A stretch of DNA of 5,590 nucleotides from DATKHR01 sp035510155 (GTDB taxonomy: Bacteria; Acidobacteriota; Vicinamibacteria; Vicinamibacterales; CAVVIG01). The DNA lies in contig DATKHR010000265.1 of the NCBI GenBank assembly GCA_035510155.1, forward strand, positions 1 to 5,590, given 5' to 3'. Both the position numbers and the translations under genes were made by a program. The notes beneath the pieces were generated by a model. The model saw only the letters and a list, made by a program, of their open reading frames with translations. It was not told the origin of the DNA and ran no database searches. Positions 1 to 5,590 of this stretch are shown piece after piece; the first letter of the stretch is position 1, and each line of letters begins with the position of its first letter.

Positions 1-1461
1 TTGATCCTCGGCGACCGGCATGTCCAGATATTTCGTCTGATGGCGGACGTGAGCGGTCAGGCGGGGCGCGAGTTGAAAACGCAAGATCTGGCTGCGTGCT
101 TCCTCGGCGCCGGGAAGCAGAGCGGCTTCGGTCGTGGCCAACTCGCCGAAGACATCTGGCAAGGTGGACGTGCTGGAGGAGCGATGACAGAGCGCTCGAA
201 GCGCGTCGGCTTCGTTCGGATCGGTCTCGCGCGTCACGATGACTACAGTGTCGGAGGCGTTCCGAATCGACGGATCGAGGCTGGAAACGCGATACGTGAC
301 GAGGATGTAGCCGGCCAACTCCGTGTCGATGCTCTGACGGCTCTCGTTGCCGGCGAGAAAGTAATGCGCTTCGTCCAGAAGGATCTTGTGCGGCAGACCC
401 GTGCGGCGTCGAAAGGCGGCCAGCAGTGGGAGCAGCGAGTCGACGTAGTGCCGTTTCTCGTGGCTCGATAGCTTGGAGAGGTCCACGACGATGCTGACAT
501 CGGGATGCCGCAACGCGTGAAGCAGCTCACGCGCGCGCGGCGGCGGGTCGTCGCCACCGAGGACGGTCACGGCAGGCAACGACTCCAGCGCGCGATAGTC
601 GCCTTCAGGATCGACGATGCACAGGCAGTAGCCCTGGAGAATCAGCTGCTCGCAGATGAGCCCCGCCAACCATGATTTCCCGGTGCCTGGCTCTCCCGCA
701 ATCAGCAGCGTCCGCCCTCGAACGGCGAGGTCGACGGCTTCGCCGTTGTGTTGATGGCCGAGCAGAAGCCGCCGGCGGCCCATCTGGGCGGTGGTCAGTC
801 GCGGTTGGCGGGCAAGGCGTCGAATGTACGCGGCAACGTCCTCCGGCCCTGCGCCCCCGATCACTTCGTCGGCGACCGCTCGTAAGGCCGGGCTGCCCCA
901 CTGGACAGCCACGCCCATTTCGCACGCATCCAGAAGGTCGTGGTCATTTTCGCCGTCCCCGATGCCGACCGTGTTGTGAATCGAGAGACGGAGCGCGAAG
1001 AGGGCTCGACCGAGGCCGCCCGACTTGGTGACCGTCGGCGGGAGCACCATCAGACGATCGCGGTTGAACATGAGTGCCAGCGGCTGTTCGAGCGCTCGGA
1101 CGACCTCGAGAATGGGGATGGCCGACGAGGCCTCAGCCTCGAGCACGCATTCGCCGGCGACGACGCTGATGTGGCGCCGACGGAGCTCTTGAAGGACTTC
1201 CGGCCGGGGAGAATGTGCGAGCACGACATGGCGGCCGCTCGCCGGGAACTCGAGCACCGCCCCGTTTTCGGCCACCACCACGTCGAAACAGGTCAGATCG
1301 CCCGCCACCTGCCGAAGATCCGCCACGCGACGTCCCGTCACGAGGGCGACCGCGATGCCTTGTTGCCGGACCGCGGCGATGGCTTCTCGAACGGCCGGAC
1401 TGAACCGGCCGCTCGAGGCGATCGTGCCGTCATAGTCGAGCGCGAGGGCAGAGAGCTTCAT
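1..1461 (-). CDS. HAD-family phosphatase fused to a HerA/DUF87-like P-loop ATPase (partial, C-terminus beyond left edge)
   Basis: The frame is open for 487 codons from ATG at 1461 to base 1, with no stop, so the C-terminus lies outside the window. Residues 1-215 form a Cof/sucrose-phosphatase-like HAD domain: nucleophile motif LDYDGT (Asp9, Asp11), motif II VTGR (Thr42), Lys146, and GDGEND (168-173) for Mg2+ binding; a C2-type cap should lie between motif II and Lys146. After a linker comes a P-loop ATPase: Walker A GEPGTGKS (256-263), a VDPEGDY motif (283-289) typical of HerA/VirB4-like proteins, and Walker B ILLDEAH (360-366). Both halves have intact key residues, so both may be active; substrate is unknown. 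I recall the same fusion in other bacteria, without an assigned role. ATG 1461 is chosen because HAD domains begin a few residues before DxD; an in-frame ATG at 1503 would add 14 residues. No strong ribosome site is visible. It is divergent from the gene at 1749. No signal peptide, so probably cytoplasmic. Confidence 0.9.
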   Translation of the reverse strand, partial: MKLSALALDYDGTIASSGRFSPAVREAIAAVRQQGIAVALVTGRRVADLRQVAGDLTCFDVVVAENGAVLEFPASGRHVVLAHSPRPEVLQELRRRHISVVAGECVLEAEASSAIPILEVVRALEQPLALMFNRDRLMVLPPTVTKSGGLGRALFALRLSIHNTVGIGDGENDHDLLDACEMGVAVQWGSPALRAVADEVIGGAGPEDVAAYIRRLARQPRLTTAQMGRRRLLLGHQHNGEAVDLAVRGRTLLIAGEPGTGKSWLAGLICEQLILQGYCLCIVDPEGDYRALESLPAVTVLGGDDPPPRARELLHALRHPDVSIVVDLSKLSSHEKRHYVDSLLPLLAAFRRRTGLPHKILLDEAHYFLAGNESRQSIDTELAGYILVTYRVSSLDPSIRNASDTVVIVTRETDPNEADALRALCHRSSSTSTLPDVFGELATTEAALLPGAEEARSQILRFQLAPRLTAHVRHQTKYLDMPVAEDQ

Positions 1462-1748
1462 AAGCCCAGTTGTACATGGAGGTATCAGCGAAGGACGTGC
1501 CATCCCTCGCTCGGTTAACGTCGGAGTACACCGTGTGGCTCCAGGTCAAGTTTCGCGCCGCGTGGAAATTTTCCCATCGCGCAACCGGAGCGACCGCCGA
1601 AAGCCCTAGCGCCCGCCAGGTATACGGATTGCTTAGTTCACACATAACCCAGCCTCGGGGAATCCGCGAAGGAAGGCTGCAAGAACGAGCAAACCCGCAA
1701 ATGCGCCTGGGCGCGAAGAGAATCAATATGGCGGGCGAGGAGACACCG
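1462..1748. promoter_or_regulatory. Divergent intergenic region between the HAD-ATPase and the winged-helix/DHOD-like unit
   Basis: This 287-base stretch separates two genes reading outward, so it should carry both promoters. I see no convincing -35/-10 pair in either direction. It is locally more AT-rich than its surroundings around 1563-1572 and 1621-1648. It contains an 11-base inverted repeat, GGAAA-T-TTTCC (1564-1574), and a 6-base inverted repeat, CAGCCT/AGGCTG (1650-1655 and 1674-1679), with an 18-base loop. Reading frames that cross it have no recognisable protein content. Confidence 0.45.
1736..1742 (+). promoter_or_regulatory. Ribosome binding site deciding the GTG start at 1749
   Basis: CGAGGAG contains a good Shine-Dalgarno core, GAGGAG (1737-1742), six bases before GTG 1749. 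The competing in-frame ATG at 1728 has only a weaker GAAGAG (1715-1720) seven bases upstream, so the GTG is preferred. Confidence 0.55.
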
Positions 1749-1943
1749 GTGACCGAATGGGTTCGGATCGTTCGGAAGGAATTTCAGGAGATTCCGGGGC
1801 AGAGGTTGACGAAACCCCAGGTGCAACGGCTCTGGGGTTTGGACGAAGACACCTGTGATGCGCTCGTGGAAGCGTTGGTCCAGGCCCAATTTCTGACGCG
1901 AACCTCCACCGGAGCATACGCTCGAGCCGACATCGGCAATTGA
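1749..1943 (+). CDS. Small winged-helix-like protein, 64 aa
   Basis: The product starts MTEWVRIVRKEF and ends DIGN. Residues 20-49 (LTKPQVQRLWG followed by an acidic turn and a long hydrophobic helix) look like a helix-turn-helix, and RTSTGAYAR (51-59) fits the short wing of a winged-helix fold. I recall short conserved proteins of this pattern, with an 'E-F-x-E-x-P-G-x-x-L-T-x-x-Q' start and an 'R-L-W-G-L-D' core, in several GC-rich bacteria, all of unknown function. Two readings are open: a small DNA-binding regulator, or an accessory protein of the flavoprotein encoded 9 bases downstream, with which it probably forms an operon. Start: GTG at 1749 is backed by GAGGAG; ATG at 1728 would add seven residues. 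There is no membrane segment or metal motif, and a single cysteine (Cys36). The existence of the gene is well supported by its position and coherent sequence; the function is inferred only from fold-like features. Confidence 0.72.
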   Translation: MTEWVRIVRKEFQEIPGQRLTKPQVQRLWGLDEDTCDALVEALVQAQFLTRTSTGAYARADIGN

Positions 1944-1952
1944 TGGCGACGT

Positions 1953-3014
1953 ATGGCGTCAATTGAGCTGTCGACGAACTACCTCGGGTTGCCGCTCACG
2001 AACCCCTTCATGGTCGGAGCGTCTCCGCTTGCCGATCACCTTGATACCGCCCGTCGGTTGGAGGACGCGGGCTGCGCCGCAATCGTGCTCCATTCGCTTT
2101 TCGAGGAGCAGGTCTCAGAGGCCGAATCCGGCCGAATTCGCCATTTGGATCCTCTGGATCCTCGGTTTGCGAGGATCGTGTCGTACTTCCCCGCGCCAGA
2201 GACCTACGCCCTTCGTCCGCACGAGTACCTCGAGCACCTCCGCCGCGTCAAGGACGCGGTGGACATTCCAGTCATCGGGTCGGTCAATGGAACGACGGCT
2301 GAGGTATGGTTGAGATTCGCGAAGCTGATTGAGCAGGCTGGTGCCGACGCCATCGAGTTGAACATGTACGAAGTCGTCACCGAGCCAGGCGATTCGGCAG
2401 TCTCCGTCGAGAGCGCCCTGCGACAGATCGTGCGAGACCTGAAGCACGAGCTCGGGATCCCGATCGCCGTCAAGCTGTCTCCCTTCTTCACGGCATTTGC
2501 GAATGTCGCCCGCGAGCTGGAACGAGCCGGGGCAGGCGGTCTCGTGCTCTTCAACCGGTTCCTTCAGCCTGACATCGACGTGCAACACCTGTCGGCGTGG
2601 CCGCATCTCGAACTCTCGACCAACGCTGAGCTGCTGTTGCGGCTGCGCTGGCTGGCGATTCTGCGAGGGCACCTCGAGGGCTCGCTGGCGGTGACCGGCG
2701 GCGTTGCGACGCCGAATGACGGCATCAAAGCGATCCTGGCGGGCGCGGACGCGGTTCAGATGGTCTCGGCGATCCTGCGACACGGCCCGTCGTACTTCGC
2801 GGCCATGCGCGACGGGCTTCGGCACTGGATGGAATCGCTGGAATTCAGCCGCCTGGACGATGTTCGAGGCCGGGTCAGTCTCGCCAAGACGGACGCGCCC
2901 GAGGCATTCGAGCGCGCTCAATACGTTCGGACCCTGAGCGGCTGGAGCTCCTGGCTGGGATACCAGGCGTACCTTCGCGCGCATGAGGACGACGAGGCGA
3001 AGCGGCCGTCATAG
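1953..3014 (+). CDS. Dihydroorotate dehydrogenase-like flavoprotein, 353 aa
   Basis: This is a full-length (beta/alpha)8-barrel protein of the FMN-dependent dihydroorotate dehydrogenase-like group. Visible marks are TNPFMVGASPL (16-26), the conserved lysine in AVKLSPFF (172-179), FNRFLQPDID (200-209), and the C-terminal phosphate-binding part TGGVAT...ILAGADAVQM (248-270). Where true class 1 enzymes have an N-I-S-C-P-N-type loop with a catalytic cysteine, this protein has ELNMYEVVTEP (135-145). That is normal for the DHOD-like group and argues against calling it PyrD. The electron acceptor and substrate are unknown; members are often found near pyruvate:ferredoxin oxidoreductase and other anaerobic-metabolism genes. 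It follows the 64-residue gene by 9 bases and has no clear ribosome site of its own, so translation is probably coupled. The charged tail after about residue 340 is variable. No signal peptide or membrane segment, so cytoplasmic. Confidence 0.93.
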   Translation: MASIELSTNYLGLPLTNPFMVGASPLADHLDTARRLEDAGCAAIVLHSLFEEQVSEAESGRIRHLDPLDPRFARIVSYFPAPETYALRPHEYLEHLRRVKDAVDIPVIGSVNGTTAEVWLRFAKLIEQAGADAIELNMYEVVTEPGDSAVSVESALRQIVRDLKHELGIPIAVKLSPFFTAFANVARELERAGAGGLVLFNRFLQPDIDVQHLSAWPHLELSTNAELLLRLRWLAILRGHLEGSLAVTGGVATPNDGIKAILAGADAVQMVSAILRHGPSYFAAMRDGLRHWMESLEFSRLDDVRGRVSLAKTDAPEAFERAQYVRTLSGWSSWLGYQAYLRAHEDDEAKRPS

Positions 3015-3026
3015 GCCGGCGCTGCG

Positions 3027-3048
3027 CGCGGGTGCGGCGCCACCCGCG
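3027..3048. terminator. GC-rich hairpin between convergent genes, possible bidirectional terminator
   Basis: An 8-base stem, CGCGGGTG (3027-3034) with CACCCGCG (3041-3048), encloses a 6-base loop. It lies 12 bases after the flavoprotein stop at 3014 and 14 bases beyond the stress-protein stop at 3063. There is no T-tract on either strand, so this would be a non-canonical terminator; the position between two convergent genes is the main support. Confidence 0.45.
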
Positions 3049-3062
3049 GCGGACGGAACGTG

Positions 3063-3572
3063 TCACCGCGGGGCGGCGGTTTGTGCGACGGCCACGAGCG
3101 TGTCCGGACGTACGAAATCGTGCTCGGGACGCCTCACGGTGAGCACGGGACAGGGCGCGAACCTCACGACGCGCTCGGCGACACTGCCCATGATCAGATG
3201 CGCGAATGCCCCTCGGCCGTGCGTCCCGGTCACGATGACGTCAATGTCGTGATCCTTGGCATAGTTGACAATCGCAAAAGCCGGCGAGGTCGAGGTCATC
3301 ACAACCGGAACCGTGGCAGGCCCGCTCTTGTCGCTGTCGATGAGAAGCTCCTTCAGGCGCTCCCGGGCGTCGACTTCCAGCTGTTCTTGCAGGCCGGGAG
3401 CCATGGCGACGTAGCTGTCGACCCCGAGCGTGTTCGCGTAAACGTTCTCTACAACGTGCAGTACGTGGAGGGTGGCACCGAAACGCGTCGCAAACTCGCG
3501 ACCGTAGGTCAGCGCCGGGTCTGAGGCCTCGCTGAAATCAGTGGCGACCAGGATCCGGTTGAGCGTAATCAT
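3063..3572 (-). CDS. Universal stress protein, UspA family, 169 aa
   Basis: This is a single Usp domain of roughly normal length. The N-terminal strand is RILVATDFS (6-14), with Asp12 where the family has an ATP-contacting aspartate. Near the C-terminus the nucleotide-binding signature G-x2-G-x9-G-S is complete (Gly116, Gly119, Gly129, Ser130) and is followed by RFAPCPVLTVR (137-147), typical of ATP-binding Usp proteins. It should therefore bind ATP rather than belong to the non-binding UspA subgroup. These proteins are cytoplasmic and are induced by starvation, oxygen limitation or redox stress; the partner here is not known. ATG 3572 is preceded by GAGGGG (3581-3576), three bases from the start and slightly close. 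A possible small gene ends 12 bases upstream on the same strand. Downstream it converges on the flavoprotein gene. The C-terminal tail after about residue 150 lies outside the fold. Confidence 0.94.
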   Translation of the reverse strand: MITLNRILVATDFSEASDPALTYGREFATRFGATLHVLHVVENVYANTLGVDSYVAMAPGLQEQLEVDARERLKELLIDSDKSGPATVPVVMTSTSPAFAIVNYAKDHDIDVIVTGTHGRGAFAHLIMGSVAERVVRFAPCPVLTVRRPEHDFVRPDTLVAVAQTAAPR

Positions 3573-3584
3573 CGTCCCCTCATG

Positions 3585-3824
3585 TCAGAAGAAGAGCTTC
3601 AAACCCTTGTCAGGCAACAGCCGTGCCTGGACGGATGCGAGCCTTATCTGAGGAGGCTCGTTCAGGGCGGCCAACACGATCGCGCACTTCTTCTCGCGCA
3701 GCGCGAAATAATCCGCATCGCCTCGAAGCTCCTCGTTCTCGTGGCTCCGAACTGGGCCGTCTTCGGGGGGCCAGCGTGCTCCCGTCGGGCACGGCGGTTG
3801 CGATTTCCGAGTCGGGAGTTGCAT
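3585..3824 (-). CDS. Possible small protein, 79 aa, upstream of the stress-protein gene
   Basis: A minus-strand frame from ATG 3824 to a stop at 3585-3587 ends 12 bases before the stress-protein start, the spacing expected in an operon. The second half (about 30-79) looks protein-like: ENEELRGDADYF, then REKKCAIVLAALNEPPQIR, then ending LLPDKGLKLFF, with charged and hydrophobic residues alternating as in a small alpha/beta protein. The first half, rich in Pro, Cys and Arg, is less convincing. I do not recognise a family. Against it: the ribosome site (GGGAAG, nine bases from the ATG) is weak, the start lies only 30 bases from the divergent dehydrogenase start, the same frame stays open back into the dehydrogenase gene, and GC content at third positions, by eye, does not separate it from the plus-strand frame. 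If not a gene, this stretch is a leader or promoter region for the two flanking genes. Confidence 0.38.
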   Translation of the reverse strand: MQLPTRKSQPPCPTGARWPPEDGPVRSHENEELRGDADYFALREKKCAIVLAALNEPPQIRLASVQARLLPDKGLKLFF

Positions 3825-3839
3825 GGTAATCAACTTCCC

Positions 3840-3846
3840 AAGGAAG
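3840..3846 (+). promoter_or_regulatory. Ribosome binding site for the alcohol dehydrogenase
   Basis: AAGGAAG lies eight bases before ATG 3855. It supports this start over the upstream in-frame ATG at 3582 and over ATG 3864, three codons downstream, which has no such site. Confidence 0.6.
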
Positions 3847-3854
3847 CGTTCGTC

Positions 3855-4970
3855 ATGACCACGATGAAAGCGGTTGTCTTCAAAGGTAAGGACCGAATCG
3901 CCGTCGAAGAGGTTCCGAAACCCGTCCCTCGCACGGGCGAGGCGGTCATCCGGATCACGACGACCACAATCTGCGGCACGGACGTCCACATCGTCCGTGG
4001 CGAGTACCCGGTGAAGCCGGGCCTCGTCCTGGGGCACGAGCCGGTTGGTGTGATCGACGAGCTCGGACCCGGGCTCGAGGAGCTCTACACCGTGGGTCAG
4101 CGCGTCATCGTTGGGGCGATCACGCCCTGCGGCCAATGTTTCTACTGTTTGAACGGCGTCCACTCGCAGTGCCGCGGCGGCATTGGAGGATGGAGATTCG
4201 GCAACACCATTAATGGGGCGTGGGCCGAGTACCTGCTCGTGCCCGATGCGCGCGCCAACCTCGCACCCATCCCGTCTGCACTGAGCGACGAGGAGGTCGT
4301 GCTGTGCCCGGACATCTTCTCGACGGGCCTGTCGGGCGCCGAGAGCGGGAATATCAGGGTCGGGGATTCCGTTGCCGTCTTCGCTCAAGGGCCAATCGGC
4401 CTGTGCGCCACGCTTGGCGCGACGCTCAAAGGCGCGTCGCTCATCATCGGGATTGATGCCAACATGGGGCGGCTGGCGATGGCTCGCCGATTGGGGGCGA
4501 ACGTCACGCTGAACACGAAGGACGGCGACCCGATTCCGGTCATCAAGCGCCTGACGGAGGGACGCGGCGTCGACGTGGCGATCGAGGCGCTCGGGAGACA
4601 GGAGACGTTCGAGAACGCGCTACGGGCGATCCGTCCCGGCGGCACGCTGTCGAGTCTCGGCGTGTATTCCGGCAAAGTCGCGGCGCCCTACGACGCGTTC
4701 TACGCGGGGCTTGGCGATCAGAAGATCGTCACCACGCTCTGTCCCGGCGGCAAGGAACGGATGCGGCGGCTGTTGGCGATGGTCGAGACCCGGCGCGTCG
4801 ACTTGACGCCGCTGGTCACGCACTCGTTCGCACTCGATGACATCGAGGAGGCGTTCGATCTCTTCAGCCACCAGCGAGACGGTGTGCTGAAGGTGGCACT
4901 CTATCCTGACCGGGCGCGCGCGAAGGCCGAACGCGCAGTGCCCGTGGGCGCGGTCGATGAACAGTGCTGA
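3855..4970 (+). CDS. Zinc-dependent medium-chain alcohol dehydrogenase, 371 aa
   Basis: It oxidises an alcohol or reduces a ketone/aldehyde with NAD(P)(H) in the cytoplasm; the natural substrate cannot be read from sequence. The catalytic-zinc ligands are Cys40 (ICGTD), His61-Glu62 (GHE) and Asp153 (PDIFSTG). The aspartate and the later TLCPGGKERM (294-303) and LVTHSF (320-325) resemble the secondary-alcohol dehydrogenases of the Thermoanaerobacter/Clostridium type. Unlike those, it keeps the structural-zinc cysteines C-x2-C-x2-C-x7-C (92, 95, 98, 106). The Rossmann half has AQGPIGL (177-183), and Asp201 at the end of the second strand suggests NAD+ rather than NADP+. ATG 3855 is supported by AAGGAAG and by the MKAVVFKG start normal for the family. 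The frame is open further upstream to 3582, but that part has no homology I can recognise. The tail after about residue 352 is an extra charged extension. It is divergent from the stress protein and convergent with the permease. Confidence 0.93.
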   Translation: MTTMKAVVFKGKDRIAVEEVPKPVPRTGEAVIRITTTTICGTDVHIVRGEYPVKPGLVLGHEPVGVIDELGPGLEELYTVGQRVIVGAITPCGQCFYCLNGVHSQCRGGIGGWRFGNTINGAWAEYLLVPDARANLAPIPSALSDEEVVLCPDIFSTGLSGAESGNIRVGDSVAVFAQGPIGLCATLGATLKGASLIIGIDANMGRLAMARRLGANVTLNTKDGDPIPVIKRLTEGRGVDVAIEALGRQETFENALRAIRPGGTLSSLGVYSGKVAAPYDAFYAGLGDQKIVTTLCPGGKERMRRLLAMVETRRVDLTPLVTHSFALDDIEEAFDLFSHQRDGVLKVALYPDRARAKAERAVPVGAVDEQC

Positions 4971-5009
4971 TTGAGGGTGCTCCATCCCGGCCTGGCTGAC
5001 CGTGAACCA

Positions 5010-5590
5010 TCACTCGAACCGCAGCGCGATGATCGGATCGACCTTCATGGCGCGACGCGCGGGAACGATGCTGGCAGCCAGGCCGGATAGTGTCAGGAGG
5101 GCCGAGACCCCGACGAACACCAACGGATCGAGCGGGCTCACCTCGTACAACACCGCGCCCATCACGCGTGTGGTGGCAACCGACGCGATGAGGCCGCACA
5201 CGACGCCCGCGGTCACCAGTGCACCGGTCCGCGCCAGCACGAGGCGCAGGGTCGCGGCGGCGTCGGCGCCGAGAGCGATTCGCACGCCGAGCTCGCGCGT
5301 ACGCTCCGTCACTGTGTAGGACACGACGCCGTAAATGCCGACGACCGCGAGCAGCAATGCGGTCACCGCGAAAGCCACGAGCAGCACCATGCTGATCCGA
5401 GGCAGAAAAAGTGATCGGGCGACCACATCGACCATCGCGCTCGCATCATAGACCGGCTGCTCGGCATCGACCGCCACGACTTCACGCCTGATCGCATCGA
5501 GGAAGGTTCGGGGATCGGACGCGGTTCGGACGATGAAGGCCATGCCGTTCAGCGGTTGCTGCCAGGCGGGCATGAAGAGCTCGGCGCGTG
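5010..5590 (-). CDS. MacB/FtsX-type ABC transporter permease, C-terminal part (ADOP-like, 5' end beyond right edge)
   Basis: The frame reads in from the right edge and ends at a stop at 5010-5012, giving about 193 residues. The methionine encoded at 5571-5573 is internal: ELF precedes it in frame, and the context (AELFMPAWQQPLNGMAFIVR) fits the periplasmic domain of these permeases. The part seen holds the end of that domain, then an FtsX domain with three membrane segments: around LLVAFAVTALLLAVVGIYGV, around ALVTAGVVCGLIASVA, and around LVFVGVSALLTLSGLAASIV. Between the first two is the cytoplasmic ERTRELGVRIALGA motif, and the end is PARRAMKVDPIIALRFE, both diagnostic. Proteins of this kind in Acidobacteriota are often long, duplicated and without an adjacent ATPase gene; an ATPase cannot be judged here. 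Likely role: export or mechanotransmission at the inner membrane, substrate unknown. Confidence 0.93.
   Translation of the reverse strand, partial: RAELFMPAWQQPLNGMAFIVRTASDPRTFLDAIRREVVAVDAEQPVYDASAMVDVVARSLFLPRISMVLLVAFAVTALLLAVVGIYGVVSYTVTERTRELGVRIALGADAAATLRLVLARTGALVTAGVVCGLIASVATTRVMGAVLYEVSPLDPLVFVGVSALLTLSGLAASIVPARRAMKVDPIIALRFE

Larger units (their letters stand above)
3573..3854. promoter_or_regulatory. Divergent region between stress protein and alcohol dehydrogenase
   Basis: Two divergent recognisable genes flank these 282 bases, so promoters for both should be here, or inside the possible 79-residue gene if that is real. Two neighbouring inverted repeats are visible: CAGGCA/TGCCTG (3611-3616 and 3624-3629, 7-base loop) and CGAGCCT/AGGCTCG (3638-3644 and 3654-3660, 9-base loop). 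I cannot point to a convincing -35/-10 pair. The plus-strand frame that continues upstream of the dehydrogenase start through this stretch has no family resemblance. Confidence 0.4.

Noticed and set aside
1..471. Plus-strand open frame of 156 codons at the left edge
   Set aside because: It lies exactly antisense to the ATPase half of the HAD-ATPase gene, whose motifs are clear; the plus-strand product has no recognisable features.
940..1518. Plus-strand open frame of 192 codons
   Set aside because: It is antisense in register to the HAD domain and is rich in Arg, Glu and His, as expected for the complement of GC-rich coding DNA.
1470..1748. N-terminal extension of the small winged-helix-like gene to ATG 1470
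   Set aside because: The extra 93 residues show no fold or motif, and GAGGAG directly before GTG 1749 gives a better start.
1943..1966. Overlapping ATG in TGATG at the end of the small gene
   Set aside because: It is out of frame with the flavoprotein and encodes only seven residues; the true start is ATG 1953.
2115..2984. Minus-strand open frame of 289 codons
   Set aside because: It is a shadow of the flavoprotein gene, which has clear family motifs along its full length.
3582..3854. In-frame upstream extension of the alcohol dehydrogenase
   Set aside because: The family starts at MKAVVFKG, ATG 3855 has a ribosome site, and an ATG 3582 start would sit within 10 bases of the stress-protein start with no ribosome site.
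3825..4388. Minus-strand frame continuing from the 79-codon candidate into the dehydrogenase gene
   Set aside because: That part is antisense to well-recognised dehydrogenase sequence; only the portion in the gap was considered as a gene.
4971..5009. Terminator between the dehydrogenase and permease genes
   Set aside because: The 39-base convergent gap shows no stem longer than three bases with a sensible loop and no T-tract.

Overview
The window is high-GC bacterial DNA with compact gene spacing. Best taxonomic clue: the right-edge gene, the C-terminal part of a MacB/FtsX-type permease resembling the large permeases (ADOP family) that are abundant in Acidobacteriota. With the GC-rich codon use this suggests an acidobacterium, perhaps of the Vicinamibacteria type, but this is an inference from one partial gene and overall composition.

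Layout, left to right. (1) Bases 1-1461, minus strand: 487 codons of an open gene that runs off the left edge. It fuses an N-terminal HAD phosphatase to a HerA-like P-loop ATPase. (2) Bases 1462-1748: a 287-base gap with divergent genes on either side, which must hold the promoters for both. (3) Bases 1749-3014, plus strand: a two-gene unit of a 64-residue winged-helix-like protein and, 9 bases later, a dihydroorotate-dehydrogenase-like flavoprotein. (4) A GC-rich hairpin between convergent genes. (5) Bases 3063-3572, minus strand: a UspA-type universal stress protein, preceded 12 bases upstream by a possible 79-residue minus-strand reading frame (3585-3824). (6) Bases 3855-4970, plus strand: a zinc-dependent medium-chain alcohol dehydrogenase. 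(7) Bases 5010-5590, minus strand: the permease C-terminus.

How they may work together: DHOD-like flavoproteins, universal stress proteins and zinc alcohol dehydrogenases are the sort of genes found together in low-oxygen or energy-stress clusters. I read 1462-4970 as a small island of redox and stress metabolism with its own small DNA-binding-like protein. No single gene proves this. I saw no tRNA, rRNA, CRISPR array, insertion sequence or phage gene. The less familiar items are the HAD-ATPase fusion, the small winged-helix-like protein, and the possible small gene upstream of the stress protein.
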